From positions 1-16,310 of the forward strand of contig JAEZDR010000157.1 in NCBI GenBank assembly GCA_023433265.1: a DNA stretch of 16,310 nt, read 5' to 3'. Below are positions 6,057 to 13,679 of this stretch, one piece after another (the first letter of the stretch is position 1; the number at the start of each line of letters is the position of its first letter). The stretch comes from Bacteroidota bacterium (GTDB lineage Bacteria; Bacteroidota; Bacteroidia; Chitinophagales; Chitinophagaceae). The position numbers and the translations under genes were made by a program. The notes below the pieces were generated by a model that searched no databases, was not told the DNA's origin, and worked only from the letters and a program-made list of their open reading frames with translations.

Positions 6057-8843
6057 ATGCGTTTTTTATGCAAATGCCAACTAGTTATTGCACTTTTTCT
6101 CCTGGTTGGAATTTGTGTTTTAAATTCCTGCACCACCGTTAAAAACCATCCTAAGGGCCGCCCTTTTCTTTACAAGACTAAGATTGTTCTAACGAACGAT
6201 GTAGCCAGGGTTGAAAAAAGATGGCTTAAGAAAGAACTGCCCAGGCAGATGCACGACAGCCTGCAACTTAATCAAAAGACTTTTTTTTTAGCAAAAACCA
6301 TAATCAACCCACCGGTCTTTGATAGTTTCCGTTTGTCAAAAAGTGAAGATTTAGTGGCAGCCTATTTAAGGTCCAAAGGGTACGACACACCAAAAGTAAG
6401 TTCAAATTTTGCTATCAAAACAGTGGGTGATCAGCAGCGTGTTTTTGTAAACATGAACGTTGACCCCGCCAAACGGGCTATAGTATACAAGAACGTGGTC
6501 GAGGTAATCGATTCTGCAATGTCTAAGAAAGACAAAAAGAAACTTGAGCTTGAGTTATCAAATTACTGGGACGACAGCTTGAAAGTGAGATGGCAACAGC
6601 AATACGTCTTCTTTCGCAAGTTACTTACCCCACCTATGCTCGACACATCCCGGCTCGCCATGAGTGAAACGCTCATGAAATCTTATCTCAGGTCCCGGGG
6701 ATATTATCACCCTTTGCTCACTTCAACCATCGATACAATAGATTCGAAAAAACGTTTTAAGAAACTCATAGCTACGGAAGTGAAAATGATTGTTTATCCC
6801 GGTAACCAAACAATCATCGATTCATTCAATATAGATATAGCCGATACCATGTTGCAAAAGCTTTCGATTGCAAATCCAAAGCGTTCGCAAATAATAGCGG
6901 GAAAAACACCTTTCACAGTGGCTGCCATTGCCGACGAACTTGAGCGAAACCTGTCATACTTCAGGCAAAACGGGTATTTCAGATTTACCAGGGACGATTT
7001 GATTGCTCACGTAGACACTATAGATGAGCGCATGCTGGAAATAAGTACCGATCCTTTTGAACAAGCTATTATCATTACACAGCTTGAAGCAAAACGGAAG
7101 CAACATCCAACAGCTTCGGTTACCATCAAACTTCGTAGCCAGGTGGATAGTAGCTACTTGAACCCGCTGCACACGAAACAATATTTTATCGATTCGGTTT
7201 ATTACTACCCGGAATACGATGGAGTAGAACTCCCCGACTCTGTAATTACGCAAACGTTTAAAAATGAGCAAACAGAACAGGGCTTCATTGTGAAGAAAGA
7301 TCATTTTGGAAGCTTCAAAATAAATCCCATGCGGGAAAACACTTTCATCCGTCATGGGCAGCTATACGATGAAACTCGGTACCTCAGAACTTTAAATGCA
7401 TTCAATCAACTTGGTGCCTGGAGTCAGGTAGATGCCATTGCGCGACCTTCAGGCGAGGATAGCCTAAACTTCCACATTCTACTTACAGAGGCAGACCCAA
7501 TAGGAGTTGTTTTCGACCTTGAAGCCAGTAGAAACACAGGCGACTTCCTGGGCTCCACAAACCTGTTTGGAGTATCTCTCAACAGCACTTTCAGGTCACG
7601 CAACCTGGGTTTCCCGCCGGGGCTCGCCAAAAAAGCATTTCAATACAGCGCTACTTTACGCAATGGAGTGGAGTTAAGCATCGGTGATGAAAAAACCTTC
7701 CTGCAAACCCTCCAAACATCCCTCGGGCAAACACTGGCTATGCCGCGGTTAAGGTTTCCAATCGGTAGCCGCCTTATCGACTCCGCCCTTTCAAAGCTTA
7801 CGCGTACCTACGTTTTCGGCAGGCCGGTAATAAGGTACCCACAACAACAATGGCGAAGAGAAAGCCCGAAAACCATCATCAATGTAAATGCAGCTTACAC
7901 GGACAGGCGCGACTTTTTTAGATTAAGGTCACTCACCGGTTCATGGGGATACGACTGGAAAAGAGGAGACAATGTTTGGAGCGTGCGTGTTCCTAACCTG
8001 GAGTTTTATTCGCTCGACACCTTACCACAGCTTGTAACAGCTTTCGAAACCAACCCGTTTCTGCGTTCAGCTTTCAATACAGGATCCATAGTGGGCCTCC
8101 TGTCCTTCAATTATACGCAGACCTTCAATCATCCGCGTCATACAAGATTAGCAAGGATGCGCAGGTTTGCAATGGAAACTTCCGGCTTCCCGGGTTCACA
8201 GCGCATTGCAAGCGAAGTTTATCAATATGTGAAGTTTGAACACGAACAAAGGTGGACAATCTCGTACCCTAAATCGGCTTTTGCCTTTAGGTTCTTTGGG
8301 GGTATTGGTTTCAACTACAGCAACGATGTGGGCATTGGGTTCACTTTACCATTTTACAAGCAGTTTGTAGCCGGTGGCCCTAACAGCATGCGTGCGTGGG
8401 GATTAAGGCAACTCGGCCTCGGCTCTTCCCTCGTGAGTGATACTTCCAGCACTTTCAGAGATAGGTTTGGAGATATGCAGCTTGAATTGAACATGGAGGT
8501 GAGACGAACTATTTTCAGTTTCGGCAGTTTCACGCTAAACGGCGCGCTATTCGCAGACATAGGTAATATTTGGAACGTCAGGGAAACAAATAATAAACTG
8601 GCCGAGTTTAACCTCAGCCGCCTCGGGCAGGATATTGCAATTGGAACCGGTGTAGGCCTTAGACTTGACTTTGGATACTTCCTGGTGCGCTTTGATTTTG
8701 GAATTAAATTGAAGGACCCCGCCCGTAGAGCCAACGGAGGCTGGCTTAGCCTCAGGGATTTCAGTTGGGAAAACAACGAATTTCCCGGCAAGGACAAACG
8801 GAACAACTACGCCATTCAATTAGGTGTTGGTCTGCCTTTTTAA
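6057..8843 (+). CDS. tamL: TamL-type outer-membrane lipoprotein (Omp85/BamA superfamily)
   Basis: The 928-residue protein has a lipoprotein signal ending in LNSC, with Cys25 as the lipidated residue. Residues about 30-480 form repeated POTRA-like units; two stretches carry the related pattern AYLRSKGYDTP (87-97) and SYLRSRGYYHP (near 213). Residues about 480-928 form an Omp85 16-strand barrel. It includes GGPNSMRAWGLRQLG (about 773-787), the conserved motif near the end of the family, and closes on a terminal phenylalanine (GLPF). In Bacteroidota, TamL is the lipidated counterpart of TamA and works with TamB in outer-membrane assembly. A tamB gene often follows it, but here the next gene is pckA. 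The ATG at 6057 is fixed by the signal peptide. No terminator is evident downstream. Confidence 0.88.
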   Translation: MRFLCKCQLVIALFLLVGICVLNSCTTVKNHPKGRPFLYKTKIVLTNDVARVEKRWLKKELPRQMHDSLQLNQKTFFLAKTIINPPVFDSFRLSKSEDLVAAYLRSKGYDTPKVSSNFAIKTVGDQQRVFVNMNVDPAKRAIVYKNVVEVIDSAMSKKDKKKLELELSNYWDDSLKVRWQQQYVFFRKLLTPPMLDTSRLAMSETLMKSYLRSRGYYHPLLTSTIDTIDSKKRFKKLIATEVKMIVYPGNQTIIDSFNIDIADTMLQKLSIANPKRSQIIAGKTPFTVAAIADELERNLSYFRQNGYFRFTRDDLIAHVDTIDERMLEISTDPFEQAIIITQLEAKRKQHPTASVTIKLRSQVDSSYLNPLHTKQYFIDSVYYYPEYDGVELPDSVITQTFKNEQTEQGFIVKKDHFGSFKINPMRENTFIRHGQLYDETRYLRTLNAFNQLGAWSQVDAIARPSGEDSLNFHILLTEADPIGVVFDLEASRNTGDFLGSTNLFGVSLNSTFRSRNLGFPPGLAKKAFQYSATLRNGVELSIGDEKTFLQTLQTSLGQTLAMPRLRFPIGSRLIDSALSKLTRTYVFGRPVIRYPQQQWRRESPKTIINVNAAYTDRRDFFRLRSLTGSWGYDWKRGDNVWSVRVPNLEFYSLDTLPQLVTAFETNPFLRSAFNTGSIVGLLSFNYTQTFNHPRHTRLARMRRFAMETSGFPGSQRIASEVYQYVKFEHEQRWTISYPKSAFAFRFFGGIGFNYSNDVGIGFTLPFYKQFVAGGPNSMRAWGLRQLGLGSSLVSDTSSTFRDRFGDMQLELNMEVRRTIFSFGSFTLNGALFADIGNIWNVRETNNKLAEFNLSRLGQDIAIGTGVGLRLDFGYFLVRFDFGIKLKDPARRANGGWLSLRDFSWENNEFPGKDKRNNYAIQLGVGLPF

Positions 8844-8853
8844 GGACTGGATT

Positions 8854-8918
8854 GTTGATAATCAACTCCTTCATTACAATGCTTAGCATCCTTCTTATCT
8901 CCTTAATCTTAGATTAAG
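8854..8918. repeat. Three tandem odd-centred palindromes between tamL and pckA
   Basis: Three perfect inverted repeats, each with a single central base, follow one another: GTTGATAATCAAC (8854-8866), ATGCTTAGCAT (8879-8889) and CTTAATCTTAGATTAAG (8902-8918). Their centres at 8860, 8884 and 8910 are 24 and 26 bases apart, about two and a half helical turns. They lie some 60-120 bases upstream of the likely pckA transcription start. None is followed by a T-run on the plus strand, so they are not ordinary terminators; operator sites are a possible reading. The arms differ in sequence, which weakens a single-regulator model. Confidence 0.5.
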
Positions 8919-8965
8919 ATAAAAAAATTGTGTATTGTTAAACTAACATGTGTAAGTATAAGCCT

Positions 8966-8973
8966 TAGTTTTG
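8966..8973 (+). promoter_or_regulatory. -7 promoter box for pckA
   Basis: TAGTTTTG fits TAnnTTTG and ends 30 bases before the ATG at 9004. The nearest upstream TTG (8935-8937) is 28 bases away, farther than the usual 17-23, so the -33 element is weak or missing, consistent with an activated promoter. Confidence 0.5.
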
Positions 8974-9003
8974 TGCCCTTTAAAAAACGAAACAGCTTCC
9001 TTT

Positions 9004-10608
9004 ATGTCAGTGCCAACAACAATGATCTCAACTGAACAACTTTTGCAGCTTGGTTTATCCGACACATTGAATATTCATTATCAGCTTTCTCCCGAAGAAC
9101 TGGTTGAACAAACCGTTAACCGCGGCCAGGGAAAACTGAACGATACAGGTGCGCTTTGCATAAACACTGGCGAGTTTACAGGTCGTAGCCCTAACGATAA
9201 ATTCACCGTTAAGGATGCTAAAACTGAGAACTCTGTTCATTGGAACAATTTCAATATTCCAATTGATGAAAAGTATTTTCACCAGTTGAAGAAAAAAGTG
9301 TTGGACTACCTTGGTCAAAAGGAAGAAGTGTGGGTACGCGACGCTTATGCTTGTGCCGACCCTAATTACCGTCTAAATATCAGGGTAATAAACGAGAACC
9401 CTTGGAGCAACTTGTTTGCATACAATATGTTCCTTCGTCCAACAGACGCTGAACTGGAAAACTTCAAACCTGAATGGCATATCATCCAGGCTCCTGGATT
9501 CAAAGCAGATGCAGCAGTTGACGGCACCCGCCAACACAACTTTGCTATTGTTTCTTTTACCCACAAGACCATTCTTATAGGTGGTACGGGCTATACAGGC
9601 GAAATGAAGAAGGGGATATTCACTATCCTCAACTACATCCTTCCGCACGAAAAGAACGTCCTTAGCATGCACTGCTCTGCAAACATGGGTAAAGACGGTG
9701 ACGTTGCCGTATTCTTTGGATTAAGCGGAACAGGTAAAACAACCCTGAGCGCAGATCCCAATCGTAAACTGATTGGTGATGACGAACATGGCTGGACTGA
9801 GAATTCGGTTTTCAACTTTGAAGGCGGCTGTTATGCAAAAACCATTGACCTGAGTGAAGAAAAGGAACCTGAAATTTTCAGGGCTATTAAGCCTGGAGCA
9901 ATCGTTGAAAACGTTGGTTTCTTCGAAGGCACCAACAAAATAGATTTCCATAACTCATCCATCACGGAAAATACCAGGGTAAGTTATCCGCTTAGCTACA
10001 TAAGCAATGCGCTGGAACCTAGCATCGGCGGATTGCCAAAAAACATTTTCTTCCTTACTTGCGATGCATCGGGCGTATTCCCTCCTATCAGCAAGCTTAC
10101 TCCGGGACAGGCAATGTATCAGTTCATCAGTGGTTATACTGCAAAAGTTGCAGGTACTGAAGCTGGCGTAACTGAGCCAAAACTCACTTTCAGTGCATGT
10201 TTTGGGGCACCGTTCCTTCCCTTACATCCGGGTAAATACGCTGAGATGTTGGGCCAGAAGATGCAAAAACACAATGTAAACGTTTGGATGGTTAACACAG
10301 GCTGGAGTGGTGGGCCTTACGGTGTTGGCCACAGGATGAAGCTGGGTTACACCCGTGCCATGATTACTGCAGCACTGAATGGCGAACTAAACAATGTTGA
10401 ATTTGAAGCGCACCCTGTTTTTGGCATGATGATGCCTAAAACATGTCCCAACGTACCTGACGAAATTCTTAACCCGCGTAACACTTGGGAAGACAAGGCA
10501 GCCTACGATGCAAAAGCAAAGGATCTTGCAGCACAGTTTGTAAAAAACTTCGAGAAGTATGCAAGTGGCGTAAATCAAGAAATCCTTGCAGCGGCTCCAA
10601 AAATCTAA
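9004..10608 (+). CDS. pckA: Phosphoenolpyruvate carboxykinase (ATP)
   Basis: The enzyme converts oxaloacetate and ATP to phosphoenolpyruvate, CO2 and ADP, the first committed step of gluconeogenesis in the cytoplasm. The length, 534 residues, is close to E. coli PckA (540). Visible motifs are the substrate loop TGRSPNDKF (59-67), GGTGYTGEMKKG (193-204) with the metal-site lysine, MHCSAN (222-227) with the metal-binding histidine, the kinase P-loop GLSGTGKTTLS (239-249) and IGDDEHGW (257-264). The P-loop form and length mark the ATP-dependent rather than the GTP-dependent enzyme. The ATG at 9004 is preferred over an in-frame TTG at 8971, which overlaps the promoter box. The gene is monocistronic, with palindromes upstream and a strong terminator downstream. 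Confidence 0.97.
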   Translation: MSVPTTMISTEQLLQLGLSDTLNIHYQLSPEELVEQTVNRGQGKLNDTGALCINTGEFTGRSPNDKFTVKDAKTENSVHWNNFNIPIDEKYFHQLKKKVLDYLGQKEEVWVRDAYACADPNYRLNIRVINENPWSNLFAYNMFLRPTDAELENFKPEWHIIQAPGFKADAAVDGTRQHNFAIVSFTHKTILIGGTGYTGEMKKGIFTILNYILPHEKNVLSMHCSANMGKDGDVAVFFGLSGTGKTTLSADPNRKLIGDDEHGWTENSVFNFEGGCYAKTIDLSEEKEPEIFRAIKPGAIVENVGFFEGTNKIDFHNSSITENTRVSYPLSYISNALEPSIGGLPKNIFFLTCDASGVFPPISKLTPGQAMYQFISGYTAKVAGTEAGVTEPKLTFSACFGAPFLPLHPGKYAEMLGQKMQKHNVNVWMVNTGWSGGPYGVGHRMKLGYTRAMITAALNGELNNVEFEAHPVFGMMMPKTCPNVPDEILNPRNTWEDKAAYDAKAKDLAAQFVKNFEKYASGVNQEILAAAPKI

Positions 10609-10628
10609 TAGACGAGTATCTTTTATAT

Positions 10629-10654
10629 AAAAGCGCCCTATACGGGCGCTTTTT
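10629..10654 (+). terminator. Rho-independent terminator after pckA
   Basis: A stem of AGCGCCC (10632-10638) and GGGCGCT (10644-10650) is extended by A-T pairs to 10 bp, with a 5-base loop (TATAC) and a T-run on the 3' side. It lies 21 bases after the pckA stop. Confidence 0.93.
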
Positions 10655-10685
10655 ATTTGGTGGGCAACCACTGGTCAGCAATATG

Positions 10686-10693
10686 CATCTTTG
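10686..10693 (+). promoter_or_regulatory. Probable -7 promoter box for trmB
   Basis: CATCTTTG matches TAnnTTTG at all but the first base and ends 24 bases before the trmB ATG, just after the pckA terminator. The position fits the other promoters in the window; the match is imperfect. Confidence 0.35.
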
Positions 10694-10717
10694 TAAACAG
10701 TAGAAAAACAGAGCTTG

Positions 10718-11431
10718 ATGGGTCAAAATAAATTGGAGCGGTTCTCTCAGTTAAAGCAATTTGAAAATGTATTGGAATACCCTGGAGATATGCAAGGTAA
10801 ATGGAGTAATTTTTTTAAGAACAGCAACCCGGTTGTTCTTGAACTCGCATGCGGAAAAGGTGAGTACGCCCTTGGCCTGGGGCGCATGTATAAGGATAGA
10901 AATTTCATAGGAGTGGATGTAAAGGGTAATCGGTTATGGAGGGGAGCGAAAACGGCGCTCGATCAGGGGCTTCATAACGTGGCCTTTCTCAGAACACAGA
11001 TCGATCGTATCGACACCTATTTTGCAAAAGATGAAATCGACGAAATCTGGATCACTTTTCCCGATCCTCAACTAAGGTTGTCAAAAATCAGGAAGCGGCT
11101 TACACATCCAAAATTCCTGCGTAAGTACGCTGCTTTTCTAAAACCCGGTGGCCTTATCCATCTAAAAACAGATAGCCCGGATCTTTATAACTTTACAAAA
11201 ACAGTTGTCAGCCTCTATAATCTACAATTAGTGGAAGATTTTGAGGACGTTCAGGCAGCCGTAACCAGGAAACCAGAGCTGGATATAAAAACACATTACG
11301 AAGGCTTAGATATTGCCCAAAGCAATAAAATACATTATCTTTTATTTAAGCTCGCAGGCAATCTTAGCATGGAAAAAGATGAAGAGCTAAAAGATTTATT
11401 TCGTGAAAAAGGAGTTGAAGGAGGGCGCTGA
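10718..11431 (+). CDS. trmB: tRNA (guanine-N7-)-methyltransferase TrmB
   Basis: This S-adenosylmethionine-dependent enzyme forms m7G at position 46 of the tRNA variable loop. The 237-residue Rossmann-fold protein shows the SAM motif LELACGKGEY (41-50), the acidic strand end IGVDVKG (64-70), the catalytic and tRNA-binding WITFPDPQ (111-118), the strand HLKTDSPDLY (148-157) and a C-terminal KTHYEG (191-196) equivalent to the TxYE motif. The FPDPQ form, instead of FPDPWPKKRH, appears to be the common Bacteroidota variant. The start is ATG 10718; an in-frame TTG three bases earlier is less likely. The final 29 bases overlap the DUF5522 gene, so the three genes to 11958 probably form one transcript. 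Confidence 0.93.
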   Translation: MGQNKLERFSQLKQFENVLEYPGDMQGKWSNFFKNSNPVVLELACGKGEYALGLGRMYKDRNFIGVDVKGNRLWRGAKTALDQGLHNVAFLRTQIDRIDTYFAKDEIDEIWITFPDPQLRLSKIRKRLTHPKFLRKYAAFLKPGGLIHLKTDSPDLYNFTKTVVSLYNLQLVEDFEDVQAAVTRKPELDIKTHYEGLDIAQSNKIHYLLFKLAGNLSMEKDEELKDLFREKGVEGGR

Positions 11432-11618
11432 TTACACATATACCCCGGAAGGGTATATGGTCTTTACCGGGCAATACTTGCTCGAGCGGGGCTATTGCTG
11501 TGGAAGCGGTTGCCGTAATTGTCCTTACGGCTATGCGGCAGTGGAAGACCCTGCTAAAAGAAGGAATTTACAGGACTTGCAGGCTGACCGGTTAAACAAC
11601 AATAATCTCACTCAATAA
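11403..11618 (+). CDS. DUF5522 small cysteine-cluster protein
   Basis: The function is unknown. The 71-residue protein carries the DUF5522 signature: YTPEGYMVFTGQYLLERGYCCGSGCRNCPYGY at residues 13-44 in outline, with the key block RGYCCGSGCRNCPY. Cys32, Cys33, Cys37 and Cys40 form a compact CCxxxCxxC cluster that could bind zinc or an iron-sulfur centre; that is inference. The GTG at 11403 overlaps trmB by 29 bases and keeps the family's usual short lead (MKKxxEGxDY). A TTG at 11415 lies right after AAAGGAG and could be used instead; the ATG at 11457 would cut into the conserved region. Translation is probably coupled to trmB. The tail after residue 50 is polar and asparagine-rich. Confidence 0.82.
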   Translation: MKKELKEGADYTYTPEGYMVFTGQYLLERGYCCGSGCRNCPYGYAAVEDPAKRRNLQDLQADRLNNNNLTQ

Positions 11619-11625
11619 GGCTGGT

Positions 11626-11958
11626 TTGAAAACAGATTTCTTTACGGATGTTTACCAGGTAGTCCGCCTTGTTCCTAAAGGCCGGGTTACTACCTATGGA
11701 GCCATAGCTGCATACCTCGGCACAAAGCTAAGTGCACGCATGGTGGGCTGGGCAATGAACGCAGCACATAATTGCAAGCCAAAAGTACCCCCACACAGGG
11801 TAGTAAACAGGAATGGCATTTTGACTGGCAAGATGCACTTTTACTCACCAACTGCTATGGAAGAAGCATTGAAAAAAGAAGGGATCGAAACAAAAAACGA
11901 CCAGGTGCAGAACTTCAAACAATTGTTCTGGGACCCGGCCGTTGAGTTGTCTATTTAA
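11626..11958 (+). CDS. MGMT-family alkyltransferase-like protein lacking the active-site cysteine
   Basis: The 110-residue protein corresponds to the DNA-binding domain of O6-methylguanine-DNA methyltransferases. It shows VPKGRVTTYGAIAAYLG (16-32), the helix with the arginine finger SARMVGWAMN (36-45; Arg39) and NRNGILTGK (61-69). The alkyl-accepting PCHR motif reads PPHR (55-58), so Pro56 replaces the cysteine. This makes it an ATL protein, which binds alkylated guanine and flags it for nucleotide excision repair rather than repairing it directly. The start is a TTG at 11626: no in-frame ATG lies upstream of the conserved domain, and TAAGG (11616-11620) sits 5 bases before it. It follows the DUF5522 gene by 7 bases and converges on the SIMPL gene with 5 bases between stops. 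Confidence 0.9.
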   Translation: MKTDFFTDVYQVVRLVPKGRVTTYGAIAAYLGTKLSARMVGWAMNAAHNCKPKVPPHRVVNRNGILTGKMHFYSPTAMEEALKKEGIETKNDQVQNFKQLFWDPAVELSI

Positions 11959-11963
11959 TCCGT

Positions 11964-12683
11964 TTACTTCAGCGCAAACACTACATTAGCGTCAAACTTC
12001 AGTTTTATCTTCTTGAAGTCAACTTCCATCGGTGGAGCATCACCAACTGCTTTCTGCTCCATCATCACCGAATTGGCCATCAACATCCTTGGTTGCGGAT
12101 AGTATCCTGCATCGTTAGGTTCATTAATCGTCATCGCCTCACCCACTTTTTCTCCGATTGCCCCAGCCAGTAGCTCTGCTTTTATTTTGGCATTCTTCAC
12201 TGCCTGGATCTTCAACTGCTCCCTGTATTCTGTAAGCTTACTGTGAGCCGTGCGTTGTATAAAAAAGTTCTGCGTTGCTTCATCATCCATCTTCTTTACC
12301 AGTTCATCCATCTTGGCAGTGGAAGAAAGCTTAATCAGGTAGCTTACGGTTGCTTTCATGTCAGGATTCTCCTTCTTTTTATTCTTGTGCCACCACCAGT
12401 AATTTTGGTCGTAACCACTATAACCCTGCACGCTTATGTCCTTTTCTGTTAAGCCTATACTTTTTACAGCAGCCAGGAATTTATTAGTGATGGTCTCTAT
12501 ACTTACTTTCCCGGCTCCTTTTTTATCGTATTCCCTCAGGTCCACTTGAACATAAATCTCGTCAGGAACTACTTCCATCTCTGCGCTTCCATTTACATTA
12601 ATTGTCCGATGATAGGTCCCCACTTGTGCTGTAAGTTGAGTAAGGGCGATGCTAAACAGTGCCGATACGAGTATTTTCTTCAT
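11964..12683 (-). CDS. SIMPL-domain (DUF541) exported protein
   Basis: This 239-residue protein has a signal peptide (MKKILVSALFSIALTQLTA, cleavage before QVGTYH). The mature part begins with the SIMPL hallmark RTINVNGSAEMEVVPDEIYVQ: a strand, a GxAE turn and a PDxxxV strand. It continues through the alternating helix and strand pattern to a final strand KLKFDANVVFAL. Bacterial members (YggE type) are periplasmic or outer-membrane associated and have been tied to oxidative stress tolerance; no enzymatic activity is established. An unusual aromatic and lysine-rich segment, NYWWWHKNKKKENPD (93-107), interrupts the middle of the domain. It is transcribed alone from a good promoter and converges on the alkyltransferase-like gene. 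Confidence 0.87.
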   Translation of the reverse strand: MKKILVSALFSIALTQLTAQVGTYHRTINVNGSAEMEVVPDEIYVQVDLREYDKKGAGKVSIETITNKFLAAVKSIGLTEKDISVQGYSGYDQNYWWWHKNKKKENPDMKATVSYLIKLSSTAKMDELVKKMDDEATQNFFIQRTAHSKLTEYREQLKIQAVKNAKIKAELLAGAIGEKVGEAMTINEPNDAGYYPQPRMLMANSVMMEQKAVGDAPPMEVDFKKIKLKFDANVVFALK

Positions 12684-12712
12684 AGTTGTTGTGTTTTATC
12701 AATAGATGCCGC

Positions 12713-12746
12713 CAAAGATATAATTGCACAACTTGAAATTTATCAA
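12713..12746 (-). promoter_or_regulatory. Promoter of the SIMPL-domain gene
   Basis: On the minus strand, TTG (12746-12744) is followed after 23 bases by TATCTTTG (12720-12713), a perfect TAnnTTTG box that ends 29 bases before the ATG. The spacing is at the long end of the accepted range. Confidence 0.6.
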
Positions 12747-12777
12747 TAACAGCTCTTAACAATATATTGGCCTTCGT

Positions 12778-12785
12778 TACATTTG
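12778..12785 (+). promoter_or_regulatory. -7 promoter box for the acyltransferase gene
   Basis: TACATTTG, a perfect TAnnTTTG box, ends 19 bases before the ATG at 12805. It implies a leader of only about a dozen bases. The -33 region has no clear TTG at normal spacing. Confidence 0.55.
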
Positions 12786-12804
12786 CGTTTGCCCCGGCAA
12801 TGCA

Positions 12805-13572
12805 ATGAGTATAGTTGACAGACTTAAACATATCAGGTTCATTAGGCGAATCCTCTATGGCATCATTGGCATATTCACCTATCCGGGGCTTGCATTGTTT
12901 AACACTGTAAAAATTGAGGGAACGCAACACCTCGAAGGCCTTCCCGACAGGAAGGTATTATTCGTAAGCAACCACCAAACTTATTTCGCGGACGTAATGA
13001 TGTTACTGCACATTTTTTCTGCAGTTAAATGGAGAAAAAGAAACAGGCTAGGCCTCCCTTATTATCTCTTGAACCCCTTCACCAATGTTTACTTCGTGGC
13101 AGCCCGCGAAACAATGAACGACAGTTGGCTTGCCCGGCTGTTTAAATTGGGTGGCGCACTCACCGTTAAAAGAACCTGGAGAGCCGATGGCAAGGATGTC
13201 AAACGCCAAAGGGATGAAGCAGATACCTGCCAGATCCACGAGGCGCTCGGCAGTAGTTGGGTAATAACCTTTCCCCAGGGTACAACTAAACCTTTCGCCC
13301 CCGGAAGAAAAGGCACTGCCCATATCATTAAAAATGTTCAGCCCATTGTTGTGCCCGTAGTAATCAATGGCTTCTGGAGGGCTTTTACAAAAAAAGGCCT
13401 CAGTTTTAAAAAGAAAGGCTCTCTTTTGTCTGTACGCTTCAAACAACCAATTGCAGTAAATTACGATAATTCGACCGAAGAAATTCTTGAGCAGGTAATG
13501 GATTCCATCGAACAAAGCAAACGCTACATGCTCAAAGGCAGGCACCATTGGATGAATGTCCTGGACAAATAA
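12805..13572 (+). CDS. PlsC-family lysophospholipid acyltransferase with variant motifs
   Basis: At 255 residues, this has the usual size of 1-acylglycerol-3-phosphate acyltransferases, which move a fatty acyl group to a lysophospholipid at the inner membrane. A hydrophobic N-terminal segment (about 13-34) precedes the acyltransferase domain. Motif I reads SNHQTYFAD (55-63), where the histidine and aspartate are separated by five residues rather than four. Motif III reads FPQGTTKP (156-163) instead of FPEGTRS. Motif IV is QPIVVPVVING (179-189). The deviation may be a Bacteroidota-type subfamily, so the acceptor (glycerophospholipid, ornithine or another lipid) cannot be named. The start ATG is fixed by the promoter box and the family N-terminus. 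The divergent SIMPL gene shares the intergenic region. Confidence 0.85.
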   Translation: MSIVDRLKHIRFIRRILYGIIGIFTYPGLALFNTVKIEGTQHLEGLPDRKVLFVSNHQTYFADVMMLLHIFSAVKWRKRNRLGLPYYLLNPFTNVYFVAARETMNDSWLARLFKLGGALTVKRTWRADGKDVKRQRDEADTCQIHEALGSSWVITFPQGTTKPFAPGRKGTAHIIKNVQPIVVPVVINGFWRAFTKKGLSFKKKGSLLSVRFKQPIAVNYDNSTEEILEQVMDSIEQSKRYMLKGRHHWMNVLDK

Positions 13573-13679
13573 GCCGCTTCTGTCCCCTGGCCCACATCTT
13601 CAACCGGTCGCATCCTACACCTTATAAATAGCCCTCAAATCCGGCGTTTTCAGTATGTCCATAATCATCACAATCCTAC

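Noticed and set aside
8354..8806. A 150-codon antisense frame at the 3' end of tamL
   Set aside because: It is a low-complexity shadow rich in Ser, Leu and Pro opposite conserved barrel strands, with no independent support.
8902..8922. Strong inverted repeat read as a tamL terminator
   Set aside because: On the plus strand it is followed by an A-run, not T residues; on the minus strand the T-run precedes the hairpin. Neither orientation makes a classic terminator.
8971..9003. TTG start extending pckA by 11 residues
   Set aside because: It overlaps the -7 promoter box, so it would lie upstream of the transcription start; the ATG at 9004 gives normal length.
13048..13548. A 166-codon open frame antisense to the acyltransferase gene
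   Set aside because: It mirrors the acyltransferase codons, has no recognisable domain, promoter or ribosome site, and the sense gene is clearly real.
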